Assembly: GCA_002918705.1 (NCBI GenBank)
Contig: PQKR01000001.1
Span: 496,001 to 560,000 of the forward strand
Direction: 5' to 3'
DNA length: 64,000 nucleotides
From: Escherichia sp. ESNIH1
GTDB lineage: Bacteria > Pseudomonadota > Gammaproteobacteria > Enterobacterales > Enterobacteriaceae
Each line of letters begins with the position of its first letter. Within the stretch, counting starts at the first letter, position 1. The translations under genes and the position numbers were made by a program. Positions 9,417 through 18,149 of this stretch are shown here, piece by piece. The notes beneath the pieces were generated by a model. That model did no database searches and was not told where the DNA came from. It saw only the letters and a program-made list of their open reading frames with translations.

Positions 9417-10676
9417 TTAACTGAATAAATGGTTACCAAAGTCGAATGGGCTAACCCTACTTTCACGATTTCTATCCAGATAATCCGCCCACCACTGTAA
9501 CATCAACCTACGCTCCCCAAGATGTTCCGCCTTATGGATGTAAGCCGCACGCACAGAGTTACGTTCCTGATGGCTCATCTGCCGTTCTACTGCATCCCTC
9601 GACCACAACCCCGATTCTATCAGTGAACTACAAGCCATGGTCCTAAAACCATGCCCACAAACTTCCGTTTTTGTGTCATAGCCCATCACTCTCAGAGCCT
9701 TGTTCACCGTGTTCTCACTCATGGGTTTACGCGGATCATGATCACCAATGAAGATCAGCTCACGGTTTCCACTCATACTTTTGATCTTTTCCAAAATGGC
9801 TAACGCCTGCCGCGACAAAGGAACAAGGTGAGGTGTCCGCATCTTCGAACCTCGCTGAGAATGTTTAACACCTTCCAGCGGCTCCCGCTCTCCCGGAATC
9901 GTCCACATGGCCGTTTCAATATCGACTTCTGACCAGCGGGCAAATCGCAGCTCGCTTGAACGGATGAAAACCAATAAGGTGAGTTCAACAGCTAACCGGG
10001 TTAACGGCCTACCGGAGTAGTGATCAATTCGATGAAGTAATTCAGGAATACGGTTAAGTTCTAATGCCGCACGATGCTGTCTTTTCGCAGTAGCAACCGC
10101 ACCAGCAATCTCTTGCGCGGGGTTGTAGTCGATTAAACCACTCTGCACAGCAAAGCGCATAATCGCGGTAGTCCGCTGTTGCAAACGAGCCGCAACTTCG
10201 AGTCGTCCGGATGATTCCACCGCTTTGATGGGGACAAGCAGATCCCGCGTCTTCAGTTCCGCAATGTTCCGCTTACCGATGGCAGCAAAGAGGTTATCTT
10301 CAAGGCTTTTCAAAACACGGACACTGTGAGATGTAGACCACTTCTGATTGCTGGCATGCCAGTCTCTGGCGACCACTTCAAACGTTATCGCTTCCTGCTC
10401 TTGTTCTACCTTAACGGCTTTCTTGTTCTCACTGGGATCGACGCCGTTAGCTAATAGCTTACGGGCCTCATCCCTGCGTGCCCGGGCATCCGCCAATGAC
10501 ACTTCAGGGTATTTTCCCAGCGCCAGCATCTTCTCTTTGCCGCCAAAGCGATAGCGTAGCCGCCAGTATTTTGAGCCGTTAGGGTGAACCAGCAAAACCA
10601 TGCCTTCACCGTCAGCCAGTTTATAGGCTTTTGCTTCAGGCTTAGCCGAACGAACCTTCACATCACTCAGAGCCAT
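9417..10676 (-). CDS. P4-type tyrosine integrase at leuX
   Basis: 419 aa from MALSDVKVRSAKPEAK; an upstream in-frame start (10712) would add 12 residues but the family start is MALSD. The N-terminal arm-binding domain (DUF4102-like, residues 1-90: LADGEGMVLLVHPNGSKYW) and the catalytic domain (about 210-405) are both complete. Likely catalytic residues are R239 (LVFIRSSELR), H342 and R345 (HGFR), H369 (MSHQ) and tyrosine Y379 (AAYIH). This matches the P4/IntB class that inserts at tRNA 3' ends. It lies 198 bases from the leuX 3' end on the same strand, so it marks the leuX-side boundary of the island carrying BREX. The far attachment site lies outside the window. Confidence 0.95.
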   Translation of the reverse strand: MALSDVKVRSAKPEAKAYKLADGEGMVLLVHPNGSKYWRLRYRFGGKEKMLALGKYPEVSLADARARRDEARKLLANGVDPSENKKAVKVEQEQEAITFEVVARDWHASNQKWSTSHSVRVLKSLEDNLFAAIGKRNIAELKTRDLLVPIKAVESSGRLEVAARLQQRTTAIMRFAVQSGLIDYNPAQEIAGAVATAKRQHRAALELNRIPELLHRIDHYSGRPLTRLAVELTLLVFIRSSELRFARWSEVDIETAMWTIPGEREPLEGVKHSQRGSKMRTPHLVPLSRQALAILEKIKSMSGNRELIFIGDHDPRKPMSENTVNKALRVMGYDTKTEVCGHGFRTMACSSLIESGLWSRDAVERQMSHQERNSVRAAYIHKAEHLGERRLMLQWWADYLDRNRESRVSPFDFGNHLFS

Positions 10677-10837
10677 GATGAGTATCCTTTCAAGGGTTCT
10701 TCGTGGGTACAAACATTATCGAACCGGGATATACCCGCAGTTGTACCCGCATCAGTAAGTTGATGTAGATTGAATCAGGTTGACTTAGGTTGAGTGAAAA
10801 AGCGAGGAAAGCCTTGCGGATACTGGATTTCAGGCAC

Positions 10838-10861
10838 AAAAAAAGACGTCCGTTGACGTCT
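10838..10861 (-). terminator. Rho-independent terminator of leuX
   Basis: On the minus strand a 7-bp stem AGACGTC/GACGTCT closes an AACG tetraloop and is followed directly by a run of T, 14 bases after the leuX CCA end. Confidence 0.85.
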
Positions 10862-10874
10862 ATTGATGTTCCGA

Positions 10875-10959
10875 TGGTGCCGAAGGCCGGACTCGAACCG
10901 GCACGTATTTCTACGGTTGATTTTGAATCAACTGCGTCTACCGATTTCGCCACTCCGGC
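10875..10959 (-). tRNA. leuX: tRNA-Leu (anticodon CAA)
   Basis: 85 nt including an encoded CCA (10877-10875). The acceptor stem GCCGGAG pairs with CTTCGGC with one G-T pair. The anticodon stem GTTGA/TCAAC closes the 7-base loop TTCAAAA, giving anticodon CAA. A long variable arm and the T loop GGTTCGAGTCC are present. It reads UUG leucine codons. leuX is a frequent integration site for P4-like elements in enterobacteria, as the adjacent integrase shows here. Confidence 0.98.
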
Positions 10960-10988
10960 ACTGAAGGGGATGTACAGATAGCGGATGC

Positions 10989-11016
10989 ATTATACCCGTT
11001 GCGGATCGCCATGCAA
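10989..11016 (-). promoter_or_regulatory. leuX promoter
   Basis: Minus strand: -35 TTGCAT (11016-11011), 16-base spacer, perfect -10 TATAAT (10994-10989), then a GC-rich discriminator typical of stable-RNA promoters under stringent control. Transcription would start about 20 bases before the mature tRNA. Confidence 0.85.
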
Positions 11017-11200
11017 GCTCCCCTTCCAGCCTCCAGCGCCAACCGCATAAAAAACCACCGCTCCCCTTCCTTTGCTTTCCCCCTCTCGCCCCTGCTCGCA
11101 AAAACCTGCAACACAATCTGAGGTTTACATTATCCCCTGTTTGTTATTTGATTCTGTTATTGGCTGGGGTTACCCCATCAACAGACATCAGGATGCAGGC

Positions 11201-12226
11201 ATGCGCTTCTATCAGGTCGATCCCTCGCTGGAGAACTACTGGCGCGGCGTGATCCTCTTCGGCAATAACTTCGCCACCTACAAGTTCGCCCTGGCCCATG
11301 CCCTGTACGATGTCGATCGCAGCGACACCCTGATTAAGCTCGATGATCTGGCCGTGCCCTTTAGTAGGCATATCTGCGAGCACCTGAAAAACGCGCCCCG
11401 GCAGATCCTCAACGACAAGAAACCCGGCCCGCTGCTTACCGCCTGCCAGCAGTACAATCTGGGTGAAATAGACGAGGATGAGCTGCGTCAGGTGACGGTG
11501 CGCTACGGCTTCTCGGTGGTGCTAAAGGCCTTCCATAACGTCAACGGTGGGCCGCTGGAGAAGCAGTTCTTCATCAATGAACGCCGGGAGCACAAGGGCA
11601 TCCGCCTCACGGATGAGTTCTACCGCCTGACGGAGACGCAGCAGTTCCACAACCTGGTGCATGAAACCGATGCTCGCTGGCGGCTGGTTGAGAAGGCCTG
11701 GGAGATGGCTCTGCCCCCGCAGCTGCTGGACGTGCATTACGATGCGGGAAGTGAAACCCTCTTTACCCAGCTCAACAGCTACCGCATCTCGCTTACCAGC
11801 TGCCGCAACAGCCTGAACGGCTATCAGAAGGGGCACTGCTTCTACTGCAACGCGCCGATAAGCCTGGAGTCCGGGCATCCGCTGCTGGCCGATGTAGATC
11901 ACTTTATCCCGCTGGTCGCTCAGAAGGATATGCCAGGCATGAACCTCAACGGTGTCTGGAACCTGGTCCTGGCCTGCCAGGTCTGCAACCGAGGGGAGAA
12001 CGGCAAGTTTGCGCAAGTTCCAGCCCTCGATCTGCTGTATCGTCTCCATGCCCGCAACGAGTATTTTATTAACAGCAGGCTGCCGCTGCATGAGGCGATC
12101 ATTAACCAGACCGGCAAGAGCGAGCCGGTGCGCCGCACGTTCTTAAACGATAGCTGGAACGCCGCTCTCGCCTGTCGGTTCCACACATGGCAGCCGGTTG
12201 CCGCCGGAGAGGTGATGTTCAGATGA
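11201..12226 (+). CDS. HNH endonuclease-domain protein
   Basis: 341 aa from MRFYQVDPSLENYW. The longer open frame from 11072 is unlikely because AGGA at 11190-11193 fits the ATG at 11201. The C-terminal half has a zinc-type HNH module: C213-x2-C216 (CFYC), D231-V-D-H234 (DVDHFIPL), and C259-x2-C262 followed by N (ACQVCNRG). The N-terminal 200 residues (YWRGVILFGNNFATYKFALAHAL) match nothing I recognise. The stop overlaps the next start as ATGA, so it is coupled to a methyltransferase-like gene. The pairing next to a tRNA island hot spot suggests nucleic-acid restriction or repair, which is inference; the specific role is unknown. Confidence 0.85.
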   Translation: MRFYQVDPSLENYWRGVILFGNNFATYKFALAHALYDVDRSDTLIKLDDLAVPFSRHICEHLKNAPRQILNDKKPGPLLTACQQYNLGEIDEDELRQVTVRYGFSVVLKAFHNVNGGPLEKQFFINERREHKGIRLTDEFYRLTETQQFHNLVHETDARWRLVEKAWEMALPPQLLDVHYDAGSETLFTQLNSYRISLTSCRNSLNGYQKGHCFYCNAPISLESGHPLLADVDHFIPLVAQKDMPGMNLNGVWNLVLACQVCNRGENGKFAQVPALDLLYRLHARNEYFINSRLPLHEAIINQTGKSEPVRRTFLNDSWNAALACRFHTWQPVAAGEVMFR

Positions 12227-12810
12227 CTATGGCGTATTACCAGCGCAACGCGCAGACGTTTTTCAACGCCACAGTAGGGGTTGATATGGCATCCCTCTAC
12301 GCGCCCTTCCTGCGCTTTGTTGCTCCCGCTGGATGCGTGCTGGACGCAGGGTGCGGTTCCGGGCGCGACGCCAAAGCGTTCAGCGCGTGGGGCTATCGGG
12401 TGGAAGCTTTCGACGCCTCGGCGGAGATGGTGGAGCTTGCCACGGTCCATACCGGCCTGCCGGTCAGACAGATGACGTTCAGCGCGCTGAAGGCCGAAGA
12501 GCGCTACGATGGGATCTGGTGCTGCGCCTCGCTGCTGCATCTTCCCCAGGCCGAGCTACCCGCGGCGATGCATCGTCTCGCCCGCGCCCTGAAACCGGGT
12601 GGCGTCTGGTATCTGTCGTTTAAATACGGCACCAGCGAGCGGGAAAAGGAGGGGCGGCATTTTACCGATCTGAATGAGGCTGGCCTGCAAACACTGGTAT
12701 CTGCTCTGCCGCTGGTGAGCATCATCGAGCAGTGGACGACCCAGGATAAACGCCCTGAGCGCGACGAGGTCTGGCTGAACGCCCTTCTGCGTAAGCATCT
12801 GTCTGAATAG
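12223..12810 (+). CDS. Class I SAM-dependent methyltransferase
   Basis: 195 aa, starting [15 protein letters not shown] at the ATG that overlaps the HNH gene stop by four bases. Motif [12 protein letters not shown] is at residues 39-49, an acidic ribose-binding region ([14 protein letters not shown]) follows, and [14 protein letters not shown] is the usual post-motif strand. The fold is the small Methyltransf_11/25 or TehB-like type. No DNA-methylase catalytic motif (D/N-PP-Y/F) is visible, so the substrate may be a small molecule, protein or RNA rather than DNA bases. Overlap with the HNH gene implies a shared function. Confidence 0.85.
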   Translation: MTMAYYQRNAQTFFNATVGVDMASLYAPFLRFVAPAGCVLDAGCGSGRDAKAFSAWGYRVEAFDASAEMVELATVHTGLPVRQMTFSALKAEERYDGIWCCASLLHLPQAELPAAMHRLARALKPGGVWYLSFKYGTSEREKEGRHFTDLNEAGLQTLVSALPLVSIIEQWTTQDKRPERDEVWLNALLRKHLSE

Positions 12811-12895
12811 CCTGCCATCCCGCACCTTACGCCCATGCGCCGCCCTACCCCATGCTCTACACTTCCTAATCAACGCTGAACCTGAGGAAATCACA

Positions 12896-13915
12896 ATGAG
12901 CACAATAAAAAGCTATGCCGCGAAAGAAGCTGGGAGCGAACTGGAGCTGTACGAGTACGATCCTGGTGAACTGCAGGCGGGGGACGTTGAGGTACAGGTA
13001 GACTACTGCGGGATCTGCCACTCTGACCTGTCGATGATCGACAACGAGTGGGGCATGTCCCAGTATCCGCTGATCGCCGGGCACGAGGTGATTGGTCGCG
13101 TGGTGGCGCTGGGCAGCGCGGCGCAGGACAAAGGTCTGAAGGTGGGCCAGCGTGTGGGTATCGGCTGGACGGCGCGTAGCTGCGGCCACTGCGATGCCTG
13201 CATCAGCGGCAACCAGATCAACTGTCTGGAAGGCGCAACGCCGACCATCCTCAACCACGGCGGCTTTGCTGATAAGCTGCGCGCCGACTGGCAGTGGGTG
13301 ATCCCGCTTCCGGACAGCATCGATATTGAATCCGCCGGGCCAATGCTCTGCGGCGGCATCACGGTGTTTAAACCCCTGCTGATGCACAACATCACCGCCA
13401 CCAGCCGCGTCGGGGTGATCGGTATCGGCGGTCTGGGTCATATCGCCATTAAGCTGCTGCATGCGATGGGCTGCGAGGTGACGGCGTTCAGCTCTAATCC
13501 GGCGAAAGAGCAGGAAGTGCTGGGGTTCGGTGCGGATAAGGTGGTGAACAGCCGCGATCCAGAGGCGTTAAAAGCCCTGGCGGGTCAGTTCGATCTGATT
13601 ATCAACACCGTTAACGTTGACCTGAACTGGCAGCCCTACTTCGAAGCACTGGCACACGGCGGTAACTTCCACACCGTCGGCGCGGTGCTGAAGCCGCTTC
13701 CGGTCCCGGCCTTTACCCTGATTGGCGGTGACCGCAGCATCTCCGGTTCCGCAACCGGGACGCCGTACGAGCTGCGCAAGCTGCTGCGCTTTGCCGGTCG
13801 CAGCAAGGTGGCACCGCAGACCGAGCTGTTCCCGATGTCGCAGATCAACGAGGCCCTGCAGCACGTTCGTGACGGCAAGGCCCGTTATCGCGTGGTGTTG
13901 AAGGCAGATTTTTAA
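12896..13915 (+). CDS. ahr: NADPH-dependent aldehyde reductase Ahr (YjgB)
   Basis: 339 aa zinc medium-chain dehydrogenase that reduces a broad range of aldehydes to alcohols with NADPH in the cytoplasm. Catalytic zinc ligands are in [10 protein letters not shown] and GHE; the structural zinc site is the C-x2-C-x2-C-x7-C set in [16 protein letters not shown]; the nucleotide-binding [11 protein letters not shown] is central. In E. coli this gene also lies beside leuX, which supports the call. AGGAA precedes the ATG at a normal distance. Confidence 0.95.
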   Translation: MSTIKSYAAKEAGSELELYEYDPGELQAGDVEVQVDYCGICHSDLSMIDNEWGMSQYPLIAGHEVIGRVVALGSAAQDKGLKVGQRVGIGWTARSCGHCDACISGNQINCLEGATPTILNHGGFADKLRADWQWVIPLPDSIDIESAGPMLCGGITVFKPLLMHNITATSRVGVIGIGGLGHIAIKLLHAMGCEVTAFSSNPAKEQEVLGFGADKVVNSRDPEALKALAGQFDLIINTVNVDLNWQPYFEALAHGGNFHTVGAVLKPLPVPAFTLIGGDRSISGSATGTPYELRKLLRFAGRSKVAPQTELFPMSQINEALQHVRDGKARYRVVLKADF

Positions 13916-13920
13916 ATAGT

Positions 13921-13955
13921 AAACGCCCGGCGGCGCAAGCTTGCCGGGCCTACGT
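13921..13955. repeat. REP element after ahr
   Basis: Imperfect GC-rich palindrome (GCCCGGCGGCGC...GCCGGGC) ending in CCTACG, the form of enterobacterial REP/PU sequences. It lies between convergent ahr and dhaK. Confidence 0.75.
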
Positions 13956-13957
13956 AT

Positions 13958-15601
13958 TTAGACCTTCTCCAGGGCGGCAAAGACTTCGGCTACCGCCACC
14001 GCGCCCGGATCGGTGACGCCGGTCAGGCTGTCGCTGTTAACGTACGACGAGCGCCCCGCGCCCGCTTTCTGCATCTTCGCCGTGCTCTCTGCCCCGGCTT
14101 TAGCGGCCGCAACCGCAGCGCTAAGATCCTGCGACTGCAACGCCTCCAGGGCGGGCTGTAGCGCGTCGATCAGCGTCCGGTCACCCAGATCTGCCCCACC
14201 GTAGTGTTTCATCTGCTTGAGGCCTTTTAACAGCGCATCGGCGATGCTCGCTCCGTCGTGGATCGCCTGCCCTGCAGCGGTAAAGAATATCGACATCAGC
14301 ACCCCGCTGGAGCCGCCCATCACCGTCGCCAGGCGCTCGCCGATGAGCTGAAAGAGCTGGGCGCTGTTGTCCAGCGGCAGCTTACCCTGTTCAAGCTGCT
14401 GGGCAATATCTCGCGCCCCTTCGGCAAAGGTCGAACCGGTATCGCCGTCGCCCACTTTGGCATCCAGCGCGTTAAGCCGGTTCTCGAGGCCGATCAGCGT
14501 CTCGGCGGCGGCGTTAACGATGGCGCTAACCTGGGGGTTGTCGGAGGGCTGGATCTCAATGCCGGTGTTAATCGCATTGTGCTTAACCATGCGCACCGGG
14601 GCGAAGGCCACCGGTTTTTGCCAGCCGACGGTCTCGACGTCCGCGTTGAGGGCGCGCTCGAACTCATCGTTGAGGCGCAGCAGCGAGAGGGAGAAGCCTT
14701 TCATATCCAGGGAGCTGACCAGCGGCGCCGGGCCGATAAGGTAAGCAATCTGATCCTTCAGCGCCGAGTGCGCCAGCTCTTTGGTGAGCAGGGCCATCTC
14801 CAGGGCCGAGACGCCGCCGAGGTTGTTGATCAGCACCGCCACGCGATCGTTACCCGCTTTCGCCTTCAGCGGCTCGATGAGAGTGTCGATAAGGGTTTTG
14901 CTGTTGTGGGTGTCGACGGTGCTGGCCCCTGGCTCGCCGTGGATGCCGAGGCCCAGCTCGACCTTGCCGCGCTGGATGCGGTTCTCCTCCTCTTCGCCGC
15001 TGCCCGGCAGGTTGCAGGTCTCCATTGCCAGTCCGAGGCTCCAGACGCTGTCGCTGGCCTGCTGGGCGATGGCCCGCACCTCGCCGAGGGATTTACCCTG
15101 CTCGGCGGCGTAGCCCGCAATCTTATGCACCAGCGCCGTACCGGCGATGCCGCGCGGCTGCTTGTTATCAGGCAGGGCGATGTCGTCAGCGACAATCACC
15201 ATCTCCACCTTCAGGCCGTGGCGCTTGGCTTTCTCGGCCGCGAGGCCGAAGTTGAGGCGGTCCCCGGTGTAGTTTTTGACAATCAGCAGGCAGCCGCGAT
15301 CGCCGGTGACGGCGACGATGGCGTTAAGTACGGCGTCGACGCTGGGGGAGGCGAACACGTCCCCGCAGACGGCAGCGGTGAGCATACCTTTGCCGACGAA
15401 GCCCGCGTGGGCTGGCTCGTGGCCCGAGCCGCCGCCGGAGATAACCGCCACGCGCCCCTTGTCCCAGTCGCCGCGGGCAACGATGCGGATAGCGGGATCG
15501 ATATCGAGACGCACCAGGTTAGCGTGCGGCGCGGAGATAATTAAGCCTTCGATGGCATCATTGACCAGCTGCTTGCGGTCGTTGAAGAAAAATTTGGACA
15601 T
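13958..15601 (-). CDS. dhaK: ATP-dependent dihydroxyacetone kinase
   Basis: 547 aa single-chain kinase phosphorylating dihydroxyacetone (glycerone) to DHAP using ATP. The N-terminal DAK1 domain has GGGSGHEPAHAGFVG (residues 56-70) and His221 in GIHGEPG, the residue that binds dihydroxyacetone covalently in the C. freundii enzyme. The C-terminal DAK2 domain has the Mg-ATP signature GDGDTGSTFAEGA. It is the fused ATP type, not the PTS-dependent DhaKLM type. It stands alone here, without glycerol dehydrogenase or a regulator, facing ahr across a REP element. Confidence 0.94.
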   Translation of the reverse strand: MSKFFFNDRKQLVNDAIEGLIISAPHANLVRLDIDPAIRIVARGDWDKGRVAVISGGGSGHEPAHAGFVGKGMLTAAVCGDVFASPSVDAVLNAIVAVTGDRGCLLIVKNYTGDRLNFGLAAEKAKRHGLKVEMVIVADDIALPDNKQPRGIAGTALVHKIAGYAAEQGKSLGEVRAIAQQASDSVWSLGLAMETCNLPGSGEEEENRIQRGKVELGLGIHGEPGASTVDTHNSKTLIDTLIEPLKAKAGNDRVAVLINNLGGVSALEMALLTKELAHSALKDQIAYLIGPAPLVSSLDMKGFSLSLLRLNDEFERALNADVETVGWQKPVAFAPVRMVKHNAINTGIEIQPSDNPQVSAIVNAAAETLIGLENRLNALDAKVGDGDTGSTFAEGARDIAQQLEQGKLPLDNSAQLFQLIGERLATVMGGSSGVLMSIFFTAAGQAIHDGASIADALLKGLKQMKHYGGADLGDRTLIDALQPALEALQSQDLSAAVAAAKAGAESTAKMQKAGAGRSSYVNSDSLTGVTDPGAVAVAEVFAALEKV

Positions 15602-15678
15602 AGCTTCCCGAGCGGTTAATTAATCGTAAGGAAAGCATAGACGGTGTGACGAAGCGCAAAGTATGAAAGCGAGATTTT

Positions 15679-15700
15679 CCCCGCTCAAAAAAGAGCGGGG
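15679..15700. other. Hairpin between lptG and dhaK
   Basis: 8-bp perfect stem CCCCGCTC/GAGCGGGG with a 6-base homopolymer loop (A on plus, T on minus), just past the lptG stop. There is no T tract after the stem on either strand, so intrinsic termination is doubtful; it may mark the lptG mRNA 3' end. Confidence 0.5.
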
Positions 15701-15710
15701 AGAGGCCGGA

Positions 15711-16793
15711 TTAGGCCCGGCGCATCATCAGCCAGACGCTGATGGCAAGGAACAGGGCGCTCGGCAGCAGCGCGCCGATAATTGGCGGGATGCCGTACAC
15801 CAGCGTCAGCGGGCCGAAGATCTGATCCATGACGTAGAAGACGAAGCCGAAGCTGATCCCGGTGACCACGCGCACGCCCATCGGCACGCTGCGCAGCGGG
15901 CCAAAGATGAACGACAGCGCCATCAGCATCATCACCGCCACCGACAGCGGCTGGAAGATCTTACTCCACATGTTGAGCTGGTAGCGCCCGGAGTCCTGCC
16001 CGGTTGACTTCAGATACTTCACATAGTCGCGCAGGCCGCTAATAGAGAGCGCATCCGGCTCCAGCGCCACCACGCCCAGCTTATCCGGCGTCAGGTTGGT
16101 CTTCCAGGTGCCGCTTACGGTCTGGGAGCCGGTGATCTGCTTCGGATCCTGCAGGTTAGACTCGTCTACCTGCGACAGCTTCCACTCCTTCTGCTGCTCA
16201 TCAAAGGAGGCGTGGGCCGCATAGCGCACCGACTGCAGGCGACGCTGGTCGTTGAAGCTGTAGATGCTTACGCCGTTCAGCTCGTTGGTGCCGGAGACCT
16301 GCTGGATGTAGACGAAGCTGTTACCGTCCTTAGCCCACAGCCCCTGCTGGGTAGAGAGCATCGCACCGCCGTAGATCGCCTGGGCACGATAGTTACGCGC
16401 CATCTGCTCGCCCTGCGGTGCTACCCACTCGCCGATGGCCATCGTCAGCAGCACCAGCGGGATCGCCGTCTTCATAACCGACAGCGCGACCTGGAAACGA
16501 GTAAAGCCGGAGGCCTGCATCACCACCAGCTCGCTGCGCTGGGCCAGCATCCCTAAGCCCAGCAGCGCGCCCAGCAGGGCCGCCATCGGGAAGAAGACCT
16601 GAATATCTTTCGGCACGCTGAGCACGGTGTACATCCCCGCGCCCATCGCGTCATAGCTCCCCTGCCCGGCACGCTTGAGCTGATCGACAAACTTGATGAT
16701 GCCGGAGAGCGACACCAGCATGAACAGCGTCATCATGATGGTGGTGAAGATGGTTTTACCGATATAGCGATCGAGTACGCCAAAAGCCTGCAT
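15711..16793 (-). CDS. lptG: LPS export permease LptG
   Basis: 360 aa inner-membrane subunit of LptB2FG, which extracts lipopolysaccharide from the inner membrane and passes it to LptC. Transmembrane helices are visible near residues 15-35, 60-80, 100-120 and three at the C-terminus (LSVAVMMLMALSFIFGPL; VVTGISFGFVFYVMDQIFG; ALLPSALFLAISVWLMM), flanking a periplasmic beta-jellyroll region. The ATG shares one base with the lptF stop, so the two are translated together. Confidence 0.97.
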   Translation of the reverse strand: MQAFGVLDRYIGKTIFTTIMMTLFMLVSLSGIIKFVDQLKRAGQGSYDAMGAGMYTVLSVPKDIQVFFPMAALLGALLGLGMLAQRSELVVMQASGFTRFQVALSVMKTAIPLVLLTMAIGEWVAPQGEQMARNYRAQAIYGGAMLSTQQGLWAKDGNSFVYIQQVSGTNELNGVSIYSFNDQRRLQSVRYAAHASFDEQQKEWKLSQVDESNLQDPKQITGSQTVSGTWKTNLTPDKLGVVALEPDALSISGLRDYVKYLKSTGQDSGRYQLNMWSKIFQPLSVAVMMLMALSFIFGPLRSVPMGVRVVTGISFGFVFYVMDQIFGPLTLVYGIPPIIGALLPSALFLAISVWLMMRRA

Positions 16794-17893
16794 TATAACG
16801 CTCCTTTACGCACGAAACGGGCGCGTATCCGGCGCATCGGCACCGTGTCCCACAGGTTCAGCACCACCGCCAGCGCCAGATAGAGCAGGTTCACTGCCCA
16901 CATCCAGATCATCGGATCGAGCTTGCCCTTGCCGCCGTTGGACTTCAGCGAGGTCTGCACCAGGAAGAAGACCAGGTAGAGCAGCATCGCTGGCAGCATC
17001 GACAGCACGCGGCCCTGACGCGGGTTCACCACGCTGAGCGGCACCACCATCAGCGCCATCACAAACACGGCGAAGATGAGGGTTAAGCGCCAGTGCAGCT
17101 CCGCGCTCGCCCGCGGCGTGTCGGTGCGCATCAGGGTGCGCATGTCCATCTGCTCGGTATCGTCCGGATCCAGCGCCACCGCCTGATGGCCAACAATCGC
17201 CTGGTAGCCCTGGAAGTCGGTAATGCGGAAGTCGCGCAGCAGCGCGGTGCCTTCAAAGCGCGTTCCCTTGGTCAGGGTCACCACCTGCGAACCGTCTTTG
17301 CGCTGCGACAGCTGGCCGGAGTCGGCCACCACCACCGATGGGCGGGCGTTGCCTTTAGGACGCAGCTGCGCAAGGAAGACGTCGTGGAAGCTGCTGCCGC
17401 TGACGCTCTCGATAAACAGCACCGAGTTACCGTCGGTGGCTTGCTGGAACTGCCCCTGAGCCAGCGCCGCCATGCCAGGGTTAGCTTTGGCTTCCGCCAG
17501 CACCTCATCCTGATGACGCGAGGACCAGGGTCCGGCCCACATCACGTTAACGGTGGCCAGAATGCCGGTGAAGACAACCAGCACCATCGCGGCCTTCACC
17601 AGTACGGCCTTGCTCAGGCCGCAGGCGTGCATCACCGTGATCTCGCTATCGGTATAGAGCTTGCCGAAGGTCATCAGCAGCCCGAGGAAGAGGCTAAGCG
17701 GCAGGATCAGCTGCGCCATTTCAGGTACGCCCAGCCCCAGTAAGGAGAGCACCAGATTTGTCGGGATATCACCGTCAACGGCTGCACCGAGGATCCGCAC
17801 CAGCTTCTGACAGAAGAAGATCAGCAGCAGGATGAATAGGATCGCAAGTTGACTTTTTAGCGTCTCCCGAACCAGATATCTTATGATTATCAC
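16793..17893 (-). CDS. lptF: LPS export permease LptF
   Basis: 366 aa partner of LptG in the LptB2FGC transporter. It begins with GTG (MIIIRYLVRETLKSQLAIL), as in E. coli. Three N-terminal and three C-terminal transmembrane helices flank a periplasmic jellyroll; LVVPLSVVNPRQGRVLSMLPAML is the conserved cytoplasmic turn and helix. It is transcribed divergently from pepA across a 256-base gap. The gene is essential in related species. Confidence 0.97.
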   Translation of the reverse strand: MIIIRYLVRETLKSQLAILFILLLIFFCQKLVRILGAAVDGDIPTNLVLSLLGLGVPEMAQLILPLSLFLGLLMTFGKLYTDSEITVMHACGLSKAVLVKAAMVLVVFTGILATVNVMWAGPWSSRHQDEVLAEAKANPGMAALAQGQFQQATDGNSVLFIESVSGSSFHDVFLAQLRPKGNARPSVVVADSGQLSQRKDGSQVVTLTKGTRFEGTALLRDFRITDFQGYQAIVGHQAVALDPDDTEQMDMRTLMRTDTPRASAELHWRLTLIFAVFVMALMVVPLSVVNPRQGRVLSMLPAMLLYLVFFLVQTSLKSNGGKGKLDPMIWMWAVNLLYLALAVVLNLWDTVPMRRIRARFVRKGAL

Positions 17894-18149
17894 TATAAAT
17901 ACGCCCGTAAAAACCCGTCTTTTTGCAGGAAAATCGCTTGTTTCATGGCTTAAACGTCATTTATTCTCTTGAGTCGTCGAAAGCATCGCTAAGATATAAG
18001 AAACTTAGCGGATGCACGTTTCAGGATATGTTCTGACGTGTCGAACTAAGATTAACACGAAGTCACCGCAACAGCGGACATGAGTTACGAAAGCTTGCAA
18101 TTCTATCCGTAGCCCCGGCTGTTGTCTTTAAGATTCAGGAGCGTAGTGC

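Noticed and set aside
10690-10953. Open frame across leuX and the integrase upstream region
   Set aside because: It reads through a tRNA and its terminator and has no ribosome site; it is a chance frame.
11522-12903. Several long minus-strand frames opposite the HNH and methyltransferase genes
   Set aside because: They are antisense shadows in GC-rich DNA with no recognisable protein features; the plus-strand genes carry clear motifs.
14258-15544. 428-aa plus-strand frame opposite dhaK
   Set aside because: Antisense to a well-supported kinase gene, with an Arg/Gly/His-rich composition typical of shadow frames.
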